Shown here one piece after another: positions 1-11,810 of a DNA stretch of 64,000 bases. The stretch covers positions 2,108,001 through 2,172,000 of the forward strand of contig NC_088601.1 of NCBI RefSeq assembly GCF_036426115.1, given 5' to 3'. Position 1 is the stretch's first letter. Each line of letters opens with the position of its first letter. Source of the DNA: Kwoniella botswanensis. Lineage: Eukaryota; Basidiomycota; Tremellomycetes; Tremellales; Cryptococcaceae. The notes under the pieces were generated by a model. That model was not told the origin of the DNA. It saw only the letters and a list, made by a program, of their open reading frames with translations, and did no database searches. The position numbers and the translations under genes were made by a program.

Positions 1-1
1 C

Positions 2-826
2 GAGCGAGCCAATCAATCCAAATTCGGATGGCTACAACTCTTCCGAGGTCAAGACCTTCGACGTACGCTGGTCGGTTGTGGTATGCTCTGTTTGCAACAA
101 GGTCAAGGTATTTCATTCACCAACAACTATCTCAACATCACCATGCTCAACTTGGGTTTCACCAATACATATCAACTCCTCGTCGCTCTTTACACTGGTA
201 AACTGGTCATCACATTCCTCGGTTTCTACCTCCCCGATAGAATCGGTCGACGACCTATGGCCCTCTTCGGTGCGTGTAGCATGGGATCTTGTATGTTCAT
301 CATGGCAGCCGTGGCGACCGCCACCAACAATAAGCCAACCGGTGCCCTCGGAAACCTAACTCTCGCCGCCATCTTCATCTGGGTTTTCACCTTCTCTCCC
401 ACGTGGGGTGCTCTTCCTTGGACCATCGCTGCAGAAATCAGTAGTCAACAACTCCGTGCAAAGTCTCTTGCCGTCGCTGCTTGGTCTGGGTACGCTGTCG
501 GTTTGATCAATAACCTGGTTGTGCCATACATTCAACAGGCTCAATACGGTAATCTTCAAGGTCAAATCACTTACATCTTCGGTGGTTTCTCGATCGCTGC
601 CATCATCTTCTGCTATTTCTTCCTACCTGAACTCAAAGGAAGAACCCTAGAAGAGGTCGATATGCTCTTTGAAGCTAAAGTTCCTGCTAGGCAGTTTGCC
701 TCCTACGATCTCACCTCGCTCAAAGAGGAACGCGCTGCTCAAAACCCTCATGGCAATTCGGAGAAGGAGGGAAGTTTGTACCACGAAGAAGTGGGCACCA
801 GGAAGAACGAAGCTACCCTAGCGTGA
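2..826 (+). CDS. MFS sugar transporter, C-terminal part (5' truncated by window)
   Basis: This is the C-terminal half of a major-facilitator sugar permease that would move a mono- or disaccharide across the plasma membrane. The frame is open from base 2, so the gene begins outside the window. The visible part starts with WLQLFRGQDLRRT, the cytosolic central loop of fungal sugar/H+ symporters. It continues through about six membrane segments, with the sugar-porter motifs DRIGRRP and PELKGRTLEEVD, and ends in a hydrophilic acidic tail. No intron is seen in this part. It lies tail to tail with a polyol dehydrogenase, which suits a sugar/polyol-use role. The exact substrate (xylose, maltose, lactose or quinate type) cannot be read from this half. 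Confidence 0.9.
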   Translation, partial: ERANQSKFGWLQLFRGQDLRRTLVGCGMLCLQQGQGISFTNNYLNITMLNLGFTNTYQLLVALYTGKLVITFLGFYLPDRIGRRPMALFGACSMGSCMFIMAAVATATNNKPTGALGNLTLAAIFIWVFTFSPTWGALPWTIAAEISSQQLRAKSLAVAAWSGYAVGLINNLVVPYIQQAQYGNLQGQITYIFGGFSIAAIIFCYFFLPELKGRTLEEVDMLFEAKVPARQFASYDLTSLKEERAAQNPHGNSEKEGSLYHEEVGTRKNEATLA

Positions 827-1646
827 TTCAGCTTATCATAAGAAATAGGGGATATCAATCGTCGGAAATGTGAAGGTGGCAATATCAGTAGTCAGTATTT
901 CAGGAAGGAGAAGGAAAGGGCATGTATCTCTTGAAGTGAAACGGATATCATATGAAGCATTTGTCAAGCAGATATCGGATCCTGTGTATAGTTCCATGCA
1001 AAAGATACAGAACTGGCTACAATGGGCAAAGATCATATTCGCAAGCTCGGTGAACATATCTTGACCTTCATATGCATGCTTTGCTATACAGACTTTGACA
1101 AACATAGAGGTTGAAGGCAAGCGGTTTTTACCACATAATCATATTTGGTAAGGAGGTGGCGCATTTTGAGCAATACATATGGTCTCTTGGATGCCCCTAG
1201 AGAGCGCTGAAGCACGGTAAAGCCCAATTGACAGCCTGTCCATATAATCAGCCAAGAATGGTCGCTCATGCATCAATAACGACAGAGATACGGTCAGGTA
1301 ACGGTGGAGTATGGGAAAACTCCACCATGATATCACGATGACACGCACTCCAAACGATCAATCAAGTTGAGGTGCAGCTGTTTCTTCTTGATCATAGTCC
1401 CGGGAACTTGTTACAATTGCGGATATCCAGTAGGCAGCTCACACCACTACAAATATCTGAAAGTAGAACTGCCTTCGGTCTGTTATGTTCGGAAACTTTT
1501 TCTTTACTAAAGTCACACAAGCAGTTGCTGCTCATTTTCCATTCGCACTGCGATGCAAATTGAATCTGACCAGACAGTAAGGAATACAACGCATGACCGA
1601 TTAGAAGATATGGTTATATGCATCTATGACCCAGAAAAAATAAACC
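827..1646. other. Convergent intergenic region
   Basis: This stretch separates the 3' ends of the sugar transporter and the polyol dehydrogenase. It is AT-rich and has stops in all frames. I see no credible exon, RNA gene or repeat. Confidence 0.5.
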
Positions 1647-3192
1647 CTATTCATCCAAGATCTGAACTTTGATCGCGAGTTTCGACCTATCTGCGCAAGT
1701 CTCAAAAGCGTCAATGGTCTTCTCAACAGGGAATGTGTGAGTGATGAGCGCATCAACATCGCCAAGAACACCTTCTGCGACTAATCGAATGACGACAGGC
1801 CAAGATTGCTGATAACGGAAAGAGGTAACAATGTTCACTTCCCTGAAACCCATGGACATGAGAGGGATTTCGATATCAGGTTTACCACATCCTATCTGAA
1901 GCAAAGTACCGCCATCCTCGAGAGCCTACACAAGTGAGGCAATCAGACAACAGATTCAGGTGAGTGATCGACTGGACTCACGTAGCAAGCCGAGTTGATA
2001 CTAGACCCAGCACCTGTCGCTTCAAAGGCTATTTGAGGAAGACAGTCTGTACCCATAACCTCACGGATCTTCGACGCCGTTGTTAACCTATCCCAGCTGA
2101 GATCTATCTTCAGCGTTCGGTCGAATCCCATAGCCCGGACTTGGTCCAATCGGTTCTGCTCCAAGTCTGTAATGACGATAGGAGAAGCACCTGCTGCTCG
2201 AGCACAGAGAGCGCTAGCCAGACCGATCGGTCCAGCACCGCAGATCAAGATGGGCTGGCCTAGGTATGGCTTTGCTCGGCGGACAGCGTTGTAAGCGACA
2301 GACAACGGTTCGATCAAGGCGGCGGTGGCAAAGGACATAGTGTCGGGTATCCTGTCCGAGTATCAGTCAAGTTAGTTCCATTGGAACAGCGTCAGAGGAA
2401 CCTACTTGTGAAGAAATCTGGCAGGATGTGCTACAAATCGTCTCATCGTGCCGTCTGCTGGTGGTGTACCGGAGAATCTAGATGAGCAGATCTTAGTAAA
2501 ATCTCATACCAGCAAACAGCCTACTCACTTTACTTTTGGACAAAGGTTATATCTCCCTCGAATGCACATATCACATTCCCAACATGACACACCAGGTTCA
2601 ATCGATACCCTATCGCCAATTTGGAAGTTCTGAACGTTTGATCCCACTTCTAAGATCTGACCACTTGATTCATGTCCTAGGATGATATCGTGTGTCACGC
2701 AACAGTCACCGATTCTGCCGCTCTTCCTGCACACTCTGTCAGTGTTGGGCTGCCATCGGAGTAGTGCAGACTTACCAGAAATGTATTTCACTGGCGCACC
2801 AGACCGGACAAACAATCAGTCTTTGTAACTCTGATCTGATCCATTCCACACTGCTTACTCACGATCCACAGATACCTGTTGCTTTCTGAACACGAGAATC
2901 AGCTTACGGCAAGTCGATAGTCGGCAGATACAGGTCACTCACAATGTGAACAACGCAATCATCCGGCCCACACGATGGATATGGTTCTTCCTTCTGGTAG
3001 ATCCTATAAGGTCACTATCAGCTTCAGGCTGAAATTCTTGAAAGATTATTGGACTCACTTGTGATCCTTGGTCACCCACAGAGCCAAGTTCGGCCTGGTA
3101 AGCACTTCTCGAGAGACCGTTGGCATGGTCTTCGTAGCTGCTGGAAGGGTTTTCACAGCTGGATTGGTCTGATTAAGCGCGACAGGAGACAT
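1647..3192 (-). CDS. Zinc-dependent polyol (sorbitol/xylitol/L-arabinitol-type) dehydrogenase
   Basis: This medium-chain dehydrogenase should oxidise a sugar alcohol to a ketose with NAD+ in the cytosol. About eight exons join to give MSPVALNQTN..., then IYQKEEPYPSCGPDDC, ATGICGSEIHFWKSGRIGD and ILGHESSGQI. Catalytic zinc ligands are the Cys of GICGS and the His-Glu of GHE. The structural zinc loop keeps its four cysteines (CWECDMCIRGRYNLC). The NAD-binding Rossmann motif is GAGPIGLA, and the protein ends KLAIKVQILDE. The exon carrying EIHFW is only 15 nt (2776-2790). The N-terminal half most resembles fungal L-arabinitol 4-dehydrogenase and xylitol dehydrogenase; sequence alone does not settle which. 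The gene is divergent from a Zn2Cys6 factor, a likely regulator. Confidence 0.88.
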
Positions 3193-3635
3193 GATGGTCA
3201 ATGAGTCGATAGGTCAAGTTGATCATTCTACAACGATTCTTCATGGCACCATCCTTATATCAAATCCACAAGATATGCATCGCAGTGCTCCTGAAAGAAT
3301 TCTGGGACTCCCATTCCTGTCGTGGGGGATGTTAGATGTTGATCCGGGGGAAAATCAACAACCCAAAATGGATGATACGAGTAGTTCAACTTCCTGTCGT
3401 ATCTCCGTCGGCTGATAGGTGATTTCCGAGACTGAGACTTGACCCCATAAACACATAGCCGGAAACGTCCCTCCCTCTCTGGCTTGTGACCTATGGTTAT
3501 GGTCTGAAAGGTACAAAGTACAAGTATGAGGAAGATGCATGCATAGGACGATAGGACTGGGATAAAGTGATGGAGGTCTCTACTATCAATGAACAGATCT
3601 GATAGGTTGATATCACGTGGTGAATGAATCGATGA
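3193..3635. promoter_or_regulatory. Shared divergent promoter, polyol dehydrogenase / Zn2Cys6 factor
   Basis: About 440 bp separate the two divergent starts. On the minus strand an ATATAAGG box (rc of 3253-3260) lies about 60 bp upstream of the dehydrogenase ATG. I see no clear inverted CGG..CCG operator. Control of the dehydrogenase by the neighbouring factor is inference. Confidence 0.4.
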
Positions 3636-6600
3636 ATGGGATCTGTCTCGTACAAGGCAAAGAGAGAGATGTCTAAATATGTCATGTCGAAGATGATGAG
3701 TCTCACTCTGTACCCATCATCCATTGTGTATACTGCCATATCGATACAACCATCCCCCATGATATCGCAGCCCACCATTGATGATACAGAATCATCCCTC
3801 GGCGCTCAGCTGCGACAATCCAGTACATACTCTCAAGCTCTCTCGGGCGTGAACTCGAGCAGTATCCAGTATAATCCCAGCGACAAACATCCCTTCTCTC
3901 CAGTCGGTATAGATGAGATACTTTTTGGTAACCTGAATGCTATGCAACCAATTCACAATACCATTCCAACCGCACAAGAGTCTCATCAGCTACCAGGTGA
4001 TACCCATAGTACCAACGAAGGGACAGAGCACGATTCTTATAGGAAGAAAAGGAAGATTACAAGGGCGAGAAACGCTTGTCTACCAGTACGTATCCTTCAT
4101 ACATATCAATCTTCCTATACCCCAGGCTCACGGGCGCAGTGCCGTGCAAGGAAATGTCGCTGTGGGGGCCAGCCCCCCGATCCTTGCGGGAGCTGTCTGA
4201 AGGACGAGCTACAGTGCAGATGGCCGACAGCGGATGGTCGATCTGCCGAAGCACGAAGGATCAGATCGCACGGGAAGAGGAAAGAGTCGAAGGCTGAGGT
4301 AGCAGAGACGAATGATGCGACAGGAATAGATCAGGACATTTGGTTGTTCGGGCACGATTGGCTGTCAGATATAGGTAGTGCATCTACAAGTGGTACGTAC
4401 CCTTTTCTCCCTCCCACTCAATTCTATCTGACAGGTCAACCCAGGCCAGCCTTTTGATTTCAGCTTGGGATCTATCCCTGCACCCTCATACACTTCCCTT
4501 GACCCTTCACAACAAGCACCTGACTCTATAGGTCTCCCTGCCGATCCTACTTTAGCTATACGCGATCTCACGGTTCCTACGGAATCTCCAGACTGGCTGT
4601 CTGGGTTCGATCCAGCTGAAGTTGTCATGGCGCTGAGCGGTCAGCTTCCCGTAGTCGAAGATGGTAGCATCCAAGGTGACCGATTAGGAGCTTCGGATAC
4701 CACTTCCCCCGCAGTACAGTCTGGCGCAACGTCAAGAGCTGTTCACTCGTCAGGCTCGAGAGAAGACAAAGTAGTCAAAGTGTCATGGTGGAGACCTCAT
4801 GGGCAAACAGCTATCGTCCCAGGGCTGCAGAGAATCGTATTGAAAGTGCAAGTACAAGCCCCTGGTAGCACCAGTCAAGCGTCGACTCCTGTCTCTCCAG
4901 GGACAGGTTTTCAAGATGATATACTTGGTCCAGACCGAATACCGGAGCCGGGTATAATGAAACACCTCCTCCATATCTTCTTTGACTATTTCGGATGTCA
5001 ATTTCCATTCCTCGATAAACGGTCATTAGAACTGTCGATAGAAGAGAGAACAGGTTCATGCTTTCTGTTCCTATGCATCGCTGCTATCTCTGCCAGGTAA
5101 GTGAGCTTTCCACCTGTCTACCAAATCTAATCAATGATTGCTAGATTCTCCACCAATCCTTCAATCGCATTGAAACACCTGAAACCATTCGAGTACGGCC
5201 AAGAATTTTACAAAGCTGCTAAAGAGCTGCTGGGTTCGATGCTGACCGTACCTTCAAGAGAGACTGTGATGGGATTGGTGTTACTAGCTCATGTGGGATT
5301 AGGTGCAGGTGAGTGATAGAACACATAGTACATGGCTGATGATTCACAGATTCTGAATCCGAGGAATGGATGTTCACTGGAATGGCGGTTAGAATGTCAA
5401 TTGATTTAGGATTGCAACTGGTATGTGGGAAGAGTCTAACGAACACCCTCATACCTCGCTTACGATCCCTTCTCCGCAGAGTCCTCCCGAAGACGCTCAA
5501 ATATCACTGGAAGATAGACGGTCGAATCGGTTACTCTTTTGGTCTGTCCTATTACTGGACTTCGCTCTGGCCTTCGGAACCGGACGTCAGCCGACCCTCA
5601 GAGTGGAAGAAATCACGCAACTCCTGCCCAGCCTCGATGATCTATCCACGAGTTCGCCATCAGAAGTACCCAATCCATTCCCATATGCCGCTAGGCAGAT
5701 GCTAGCATATGGTCAACTTATAACAGTACTCAACTGTGGTAGGCAAAAGCAAGATGAGATAGATAGAGCTGTGATAGTGGCTAGATCTAGGGCGATACAG
5801 GTGTACAATACTCTACCCGATGATCTGCACTGGAACGTCTCAAAGTGAGATTTTCTCCGTCTACACAAACACACATGAGCTGATCGGTTATGCGCAGCCT
5901 ACAACGACATACCAAAGCCGGATACGCTACCATGTTCTTACACCTGCACCTTTGGATGCATACGATCATCGTCAGTTTCACTCCGTCATCTCTAGATATC
6001 CTTCTGACACTTGGACATACAGGCATCGGGCTATCTAACAGACACCGACTACCTACGAAGAGGAGCGGGCCGGTCGAACCCTCTTTCTGGCCTAATCAGT
6101 GGTCACGTAACGCCTAACGCTGTCGCGGCCTCGAATCTATGGAAGAACTCTGCGAGAACGATTGGCGATGTGTTGGTACTCAGTGATATCATCAATCCCA
6201 ATGCTTATCTCTCCCTTCCATTCTGCAATCAAGCGTTCTACGTCGCCGGGTGCTGTTATGTAAAAGGTGGGTAAAGCGAACGGTGTGGTATTAATCTGCT
6301 GACAGTGTTTTCTGCAGAGATCGAGACCGAACAATGGAATCTCGACCATGTAGATCGAACGTCGGAAGAACAATCACGTCCGACCAGTAGTGACGGCGAT
6401 GCTACTGCTCGATCACCGAAGAAAGACAGACAGGTCAAAAAGCCTTCAGAGCTATTCCGATCCTTGCTCACATCAGTGGCCGCGAACAACATATCAACTG
6501 TTCAACAAGGTCTGACGAAGCAGACGAACTACTGGAAGGGAATAGCATGGGTTGCTGAGGCTCTCTCACAACGAGTCGCAGGTATCGGTGCTAGCGAGAT

Positions 6601-6721
6601 TGATCTGGCCTCCATCACCGAAAAACTCAGCTCCTCAATATATGTCGCCGATGCCGGAGTGCTCAAAGGATCAGGAGATGTTCAGCAGTCAGCCACCGAT
6701 TTCAAGGGCAGTACGGTGTAG
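3636..6721 (+). CDS. Zn2Cys6 fungal-specific transcription factor
   Basis: This is a nuclear DNA-binding regulator. The first intron splits the zinc cluster: NACLP is followed, after splicing near 4138, by CRARKCRCGG, PCGSC and LKDELQC. This gives C-x2-C-x6-C-x7-C-x2-C-x6-C, the Gal4-type cluster, with one extra cysteine inside the x6 gap. After a low-complexity linker comes a middle homology region of the fungal_trans type, with GIMKHLLHIFFDYFGCQFPF, WMFTGMAVRMSIDLGLQL and the SNRLLFWSVLLLDFALAFGTGR helix pair. About nine exons are needed. The C-terminus is rich in Ser/Thr and charged residues. The start is uncertain: 3636 gives the longest product, but methionines near 3690 and 3762 are also possible. 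It stands divergent from the polyol dehydrogenase, so a pathway-specific activator of sugar/polyol genes is likely. Confidence 0.85.
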
Positions 6722-7250
6722 ACTCAAATCTGGTGATATTGGTAGCTGCAGGTCTCGGCTGTCAGTTAAGGTAGGTCCATCCAAACATTCTTAAATTGCT
6801 GTACTGACGATTCCATTCATATGTTGTCAGTGTACATATAGGGAATTGAGTTGTAGGGGAGTCCTTTTTATGTTGACAAGTTACAACATGGCAATGATAC
6901 ATCACACATATGCGTATGAGATGCCGTCAATGATGCTTTCTATCAATACATGTGTGCAGGTTCCAGTCTTACTTCTGCCTATGTTTCTGAGACATAAAAG
7001 AAAGCTACAGAGCAACGTGCATACTATTTGAGACATGAGTGCGTCAGATTATAATCAATCGAAGGAGCCAAGGGCAATATCCAAGCACCTATGCAATGCA
7101 GCAGATCGATAGATGCCAGGGTATAGTCCAAACTCACAGTCAATTGCCGAGACAAGATTGCCGAGTTCGTGGCCTTCGCATAAATAGCATGACTCGAGTC
7201 GCGTTTGTCAATCTCTCTTTGTTGTTTTGTTTGTTTGTTTAATCATTCAG
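6722..7250. other. Intergenic region before the acyltransferase
   Basis: No exon is supported here. An AT-rich stretch at 6790-7030 is followed by the presumed promoter of the next gene, with a TTGTTTGTTTGTTT tract near 7225. Confidence 0.45.
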
Positions 7251-8805
7251 CATGGTCCGTGAGACGCCAATACTAGGTGGGTCTGACTGGCATACGCTTC
7301 TCAATAGCTGACAGTCATCGCCAGGCCTCAGCGAGAGATGGTCTCTATCCCGACACAACGTCGGATCGCCCATTACAGTCGTCTACCACGCGTCCCTGCC
7401 TGCAGGTGTGATTTCAGAAGATGATCTCAAGAAGGCAGTGGTGGAATTAAGCAATGCATACCCGATTCTCCTATGTGGCGTGGAGGGTGCCAACACCCGA
7501 CATCCTAGATATGTGAAGAGGGAAAACATGGGCTCAAATGATATAGTGAAGGTTGTAGAGCTAGAAGAAGAGAATACCTTGTCGGATCTAGTAGATAGGG
7601 GAGTCATTGAAGGAAAATCTCTCAGTCCATCGTCTGGTCCTTTGTGGAGACTTCAACTTCACCGTTTCATTACTTCAACCACTCGTCCTCCAAGAGACAG
7701 AATCGTCCTGCTCATTGACCATATCTTGTGTGATGGATTGGGTGCCAGAAACCTGTTTACAGACCTGCTAGGAAGCCTTTCGGGTACACCTATTCCTTCC
7801 CAGCCTGAAGGCTTACCCTCTCGGCTGGATGATACAGTGGATCTGAAGCCAGAGAATGAGGATGCACCTCCTATCTCATCCACCATTGCCTCACACCTCA
7901 AGTCAATTACTCAGCAAGCGACGTCATACGTTTCACTTGCTCCGACATACAATAAATTCCCTCTGAAACCCGATGCTGATTATAACTCGATCACCGCACC
8001 GCAGCAGTTCAGTGAATTCGACCTATCACCATCGGAACTGTCGGCGTTGCTGTCCGAGGGGAAGAAGCATGGTATCCCTACTATACACCCCGTCATACAT
8101 ATCGCCTGTCTTGTAGCACTATATCGTGCCATCACACCTTCAGCCGCTTGGACTTTCGACACCAGTGTACCTATATCTGACAGAAGAGAGGATCTTGGTC
8201 ATCCTCGAGCCACAGGCAACTACGTCACGTTCCACTTCTCCACGGACCGGATGAATCAATCGACACTATTTTGGAAGCATGTCCGAGATTTCTCCACCGA
8301 GCTGCGCCAGCCCAGAACTAAAGTCGTCGCGAGAAAGACCTTGGGCAAATTGGCGTTGATCAACGATGATCAACCTGAGGACGGCGACTCGTCTTTATGG
8401 GAAGAATATCTTAGAAAATTGGTCAATGACCCTAGCGGACCTCACAAACTATCTCTAGCTGTGTCGAACGTTGGGATCATAGACGTACCAACGTCCGGCA
8501 AACTAGCAGGGCAGGTACAAGACGTCTACTTCAGTCAAGCGGCTTCGGCCATGGGCGGGTGTGCGGTGGTCAGCGTGAGTAAAGGTGGTTTCCTCATATA
8601 ATAGAGTATAGCTGACCTGTTGCTGCAGATCGTAACCACGAAAGGTGGTCCCATGACTATATCCATCTGCTCAAAAATCGGATCATTTCCTCCCGGTGTT
8701 TTCGAATTGTTCTCACAACAACTGAAACCTATACTTCAAGCTGTAGCTCGAGGAGACATATGCGAGGACACAGCAGCGGGAGATGCGATTCCTGGTTTGC
8801 TTTAG
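7251..8805 (+). CDS. Alcohol acetyltransferase-like (CoA-dependent acyltransferase fold)
   Basis: The product probably transfers an acetyl or other acyl group from CoA to an alcohol or amine. Three exons give about 450 residues: MVRETPIL joins to GLSERWSLSRHNVGSP, the body runs from 7369, and a short last exon begins at 8629 (VTTKGGPMTISICSKIGSFP). The key sign is HILCDG within LLIDHILCDGLGARNLF, the HxxxDG catalytic motif of the BAHD/condensation/AATase superfamily. The order GLSERWSLSRHN near the N-terminus and the C-terminal 'SICSK' segment fit fungal alcohol acetyltransferase (PF07247). No signal peptide is visible. Condensation-domain-like proteins with other acceptors are the alternative. 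The gene stands alone between two others and is convergent with the MFS gene downstream. Confidence 0.75.
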
Positions 8806-9037
8806 ATTCGGTACATACGAGAATCTATCAATTGCAGAGTGTACGCTTAGAAACCATAGAAATAAGATAAATAGAGCCTATAATCCGCATGAACATGCAG
8901 GACTGGTGGATGATACGAATTGAAGCGATTTAAGAGTACTCGAAATGACCATGTAAGGCTTATGGATATAAATTCTTAGGTTGGATCAAAGGTGAAGTCG
9001 CCGTTGCTGATGGTACCTTCCGACCTCACATCACATC

Positions 9038-11338
9038 CTAGACCTTGAGTCTTTCGACTGGACTGCTATTCAGAGTACCATCTTGACCGTCCTCAGCGGC
9101 TTTGGTGTCGATGATCTCCCCTCCAATATCCGGTGAATCCACATATTCCTCATCGATCTTACTTTTGTGCCTCAATTCTCTCTCATGCAGGAACTTGACA
9201 AGGACCAGGAGGACCAAAGTAATGAGAACGACTGAGGGCGTCGGATCAGCTCCACTCCCTAATCATGTGCATTACTCACAAGCAAAGTTCGTTGGGAAAC
9301 CTTTTCTAAAAGTAGGCGCATCCGTTTGCTTGAAGATCAAGAGCGGGATCCAAGCACTCATGACGTATTGCAGACCGTTACTCATACCAATAACCAAAGC
9401 TAACAAGAGGGAACTTAGCGACAGTCAACCCTCGAAAAAGAAAGTGCTCACCTCTTTCCAGTGGATCAGCTGAACAGATTTCCGACCACCAAGAGTAGAT
9501 CACGGCTGTCATGAGCTGTACACCGAGAGTCATGAAGGCGAACTGTTTCAGCTTGTAGTTCTCCGGCCATACCGCTAAGATACCGCATGGGATCGCCCCG
9601 TAAAGCATGGGACCGAAGGTGAACCAGAATCTACTCCCAGTATAATCACTGAGGAATCCGTAGAGCAGTGTCGTGACAGCCTGAATCACGGAAATGAATG
9701 TGGGGAGAATATTGATGAGTTCGACGGAATACTTCTTAGTGGATTCTGTTGAAAGGTCAACGGAGTTCTGAAACAATATGCTAACCTCAACTCACTTAGG
9801 TAAATCCCAAAGTAGCTGGAACCGGCACACTGGGAAAGCGTCAGCTTACATTATCGGATACCCGGCGAAACACTCACACTCAAACCATAGAAGATGTAGG
9901 TCAACGGAAGAAGGTAGATATCTGTGACTGGGTCAGCTACGTACGCCATAACACCCGATGAAAGAGCGCCTGTTTGACTTACGCCAATTGGAGAAGATCT
10001 TCTTCAATACTGATCTACTGAAAAGACCGTTCGACTGAACTCTCTTGACCTTGCGCATTCGTTCTTGAGCTAACTCAAACTCTTCATCCGTAAGATACCA
10101 TCTCTTCCCTGTTGTTGGATAATCGGGAAGAACAAAGAAGACGAGTAAGCCGCAAGGAAGGGTGATGATCTGTTGGTCGCGACAATCGCTTTGCTCAGTA
10201 CATCGACCTCAACCCGTGACTCCTTGGGAGACTCACTCCGCAAATAATGCTGCAACACGATCATGTCAGCTTCGCCGATAGCTCTGCGCGTTCCGAGATC
10301 GCTTACTACAACCATCTCCAACCTTCCATCCCAGCATGTCCGTTGAGAGTCTTGTATACTGCCGCCTCTGCTCGACTTTAGTATGATTACCAAACACAGG
10401 AGGGATGTGCTCACGCATATACCCGGCAAACGCCACACCTGCGGGAGCGGTGAAGTGGAAAATTGCAGTCCTGTGTCGATCAGCTTTGTCGTTCTGCTGG
10501 TTAACTCACCTCTTGGCTAACTCAGTAGGGGTGTACCATGATCCCTTCATACGATACCGATTAGCCATGCAATAACTGATTGTCATGTGACACACTTACC
10601 AGAAGATAGAGGCCGACGGGGAAGAAAGCACTTTCAAAGATACCGACTAAGAATCGAAGTCCATACATTGTGCTTGTGTTCTTAGCACCTGCTTGTGCGA
10701 ATCTACACAAGGTGTGAGGACTACGAGTAACATGCACACGCGGTAGATCGGCTACTCACGTAAAAGCGGCCCATGCGACTTCACAGCCACCGAGCCATAA
10801 GGATGGTCGGACTTTTTGCACGATCAACTATCGGAGCCAGAATATACGATCAACAACGTATCTATCATCACCTCGGCATCGTACCAACTCACAGTCGATG
10901 GGATTTGCATAAGGGCATAAGCGGCGGTATACAACGACGTCGCATAGCTGAATTACGCGTTAGCAAACTGCCACCTAACGAAAGATTGCACTCACGTAAG
11001 TTGATTACCGTTCCACTCGAGCTCTTCTTTCAATCCACTAACATAGGCATTGTTGAGATTATTTTGGTCAAGATATTTACAGAAAAAACCTTTCGTTGAA
11101 ATAGGAGTTAGCGGAATATCGTTGACAATAAACCGATCAACTCACCCAGACATAGACATGTGAGCATAGCGGTGTCTAGCTTCCATAATAGTCGTCTTTC
11201 GGCGGGGGACTTGAGAAGGGTGTCACTATCCCATATGAAACTCCTGAATCTCAGCCAGGGGGACTGCTTGGTCTGCTTGCTTATTGCAACCTCGGTGGTT
11301 GTTGGAGCCACATTGTCAACGTCGAGCGCGGCAGACAT
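9038..11338 (-). CDS. MFS anion/vitamin permease, Fen2/Liz1 (Dal5) family
   Basis: This plasma-membrane symporter is of the anion:cation symporter family, whose members carry pantothenate, nicotinate, allantoate or biotin. The protein starts [19 protein letters not shown], then the family signature [20 protein letters not shown] and [20 protein letters not shown], which is close to Fen2/Liz1. Later segments include [20 protein letters not shown] and [16 protein letters not shown], the latter matching the 'W-NEICSxDxEER' motif before helix 10. The tail is cytosolic and acidic, ending SSPVERLKV. About ten exons are required, several of them short. Pantothenate is the best guess for the substrate, but this family is poorly predicted from sequence. 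Confidence 0.82.
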
Positions 11339-11810
11339 ATTGGATCTGGTTGAACGATGTTGACCTAACTTTACATGCCATTCAAATCCCTTCACTTGAC
11401 AAGAAACGCATGACTATATATACCTCTTGGTAGTCTCTAAGTAAGGAACAAGCGATGAGGTGCTTTCGCTCAGAAAAACCGGTCTTAACCATGGGATAGA
11501 TCGTTGACATGTGATGACGAACGATTTCGTGATAAGGAAAAAAGCGGAATTTGCCGTGATCTTATCTTTGTCTTGCGGATCTGTGGACATCGTGATTGGG
11601 CAATCACCAGATTGAATAGTCAAGAGATGAAATGCTCCTAGGAATGTGCTTCATGGGGAGTGGGGAGACGATATCATAGGAAGATCTCAACGAGTGTAAA
11701 TGAATTTCTTCTGCCAAAGCTTCATGCGAACGGTGATTACTGCATAACTGCATTCCTCTTCATTCCTCACTATATTTAGCGACTACCAATATCATATTCA
11801 TTCATGCCTC
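11339..11810. other. Promoter of the MFS permease and 3' flank of the aldo/keto reductase
   Basis: There is no supported exon in this 470-bp gap between two minus-strand genes. An ACTATATATACC run at 11411-11422 could serve as a TATA element for the permease, about 75 bp upstream of its ATG. Confidence 0.4.
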
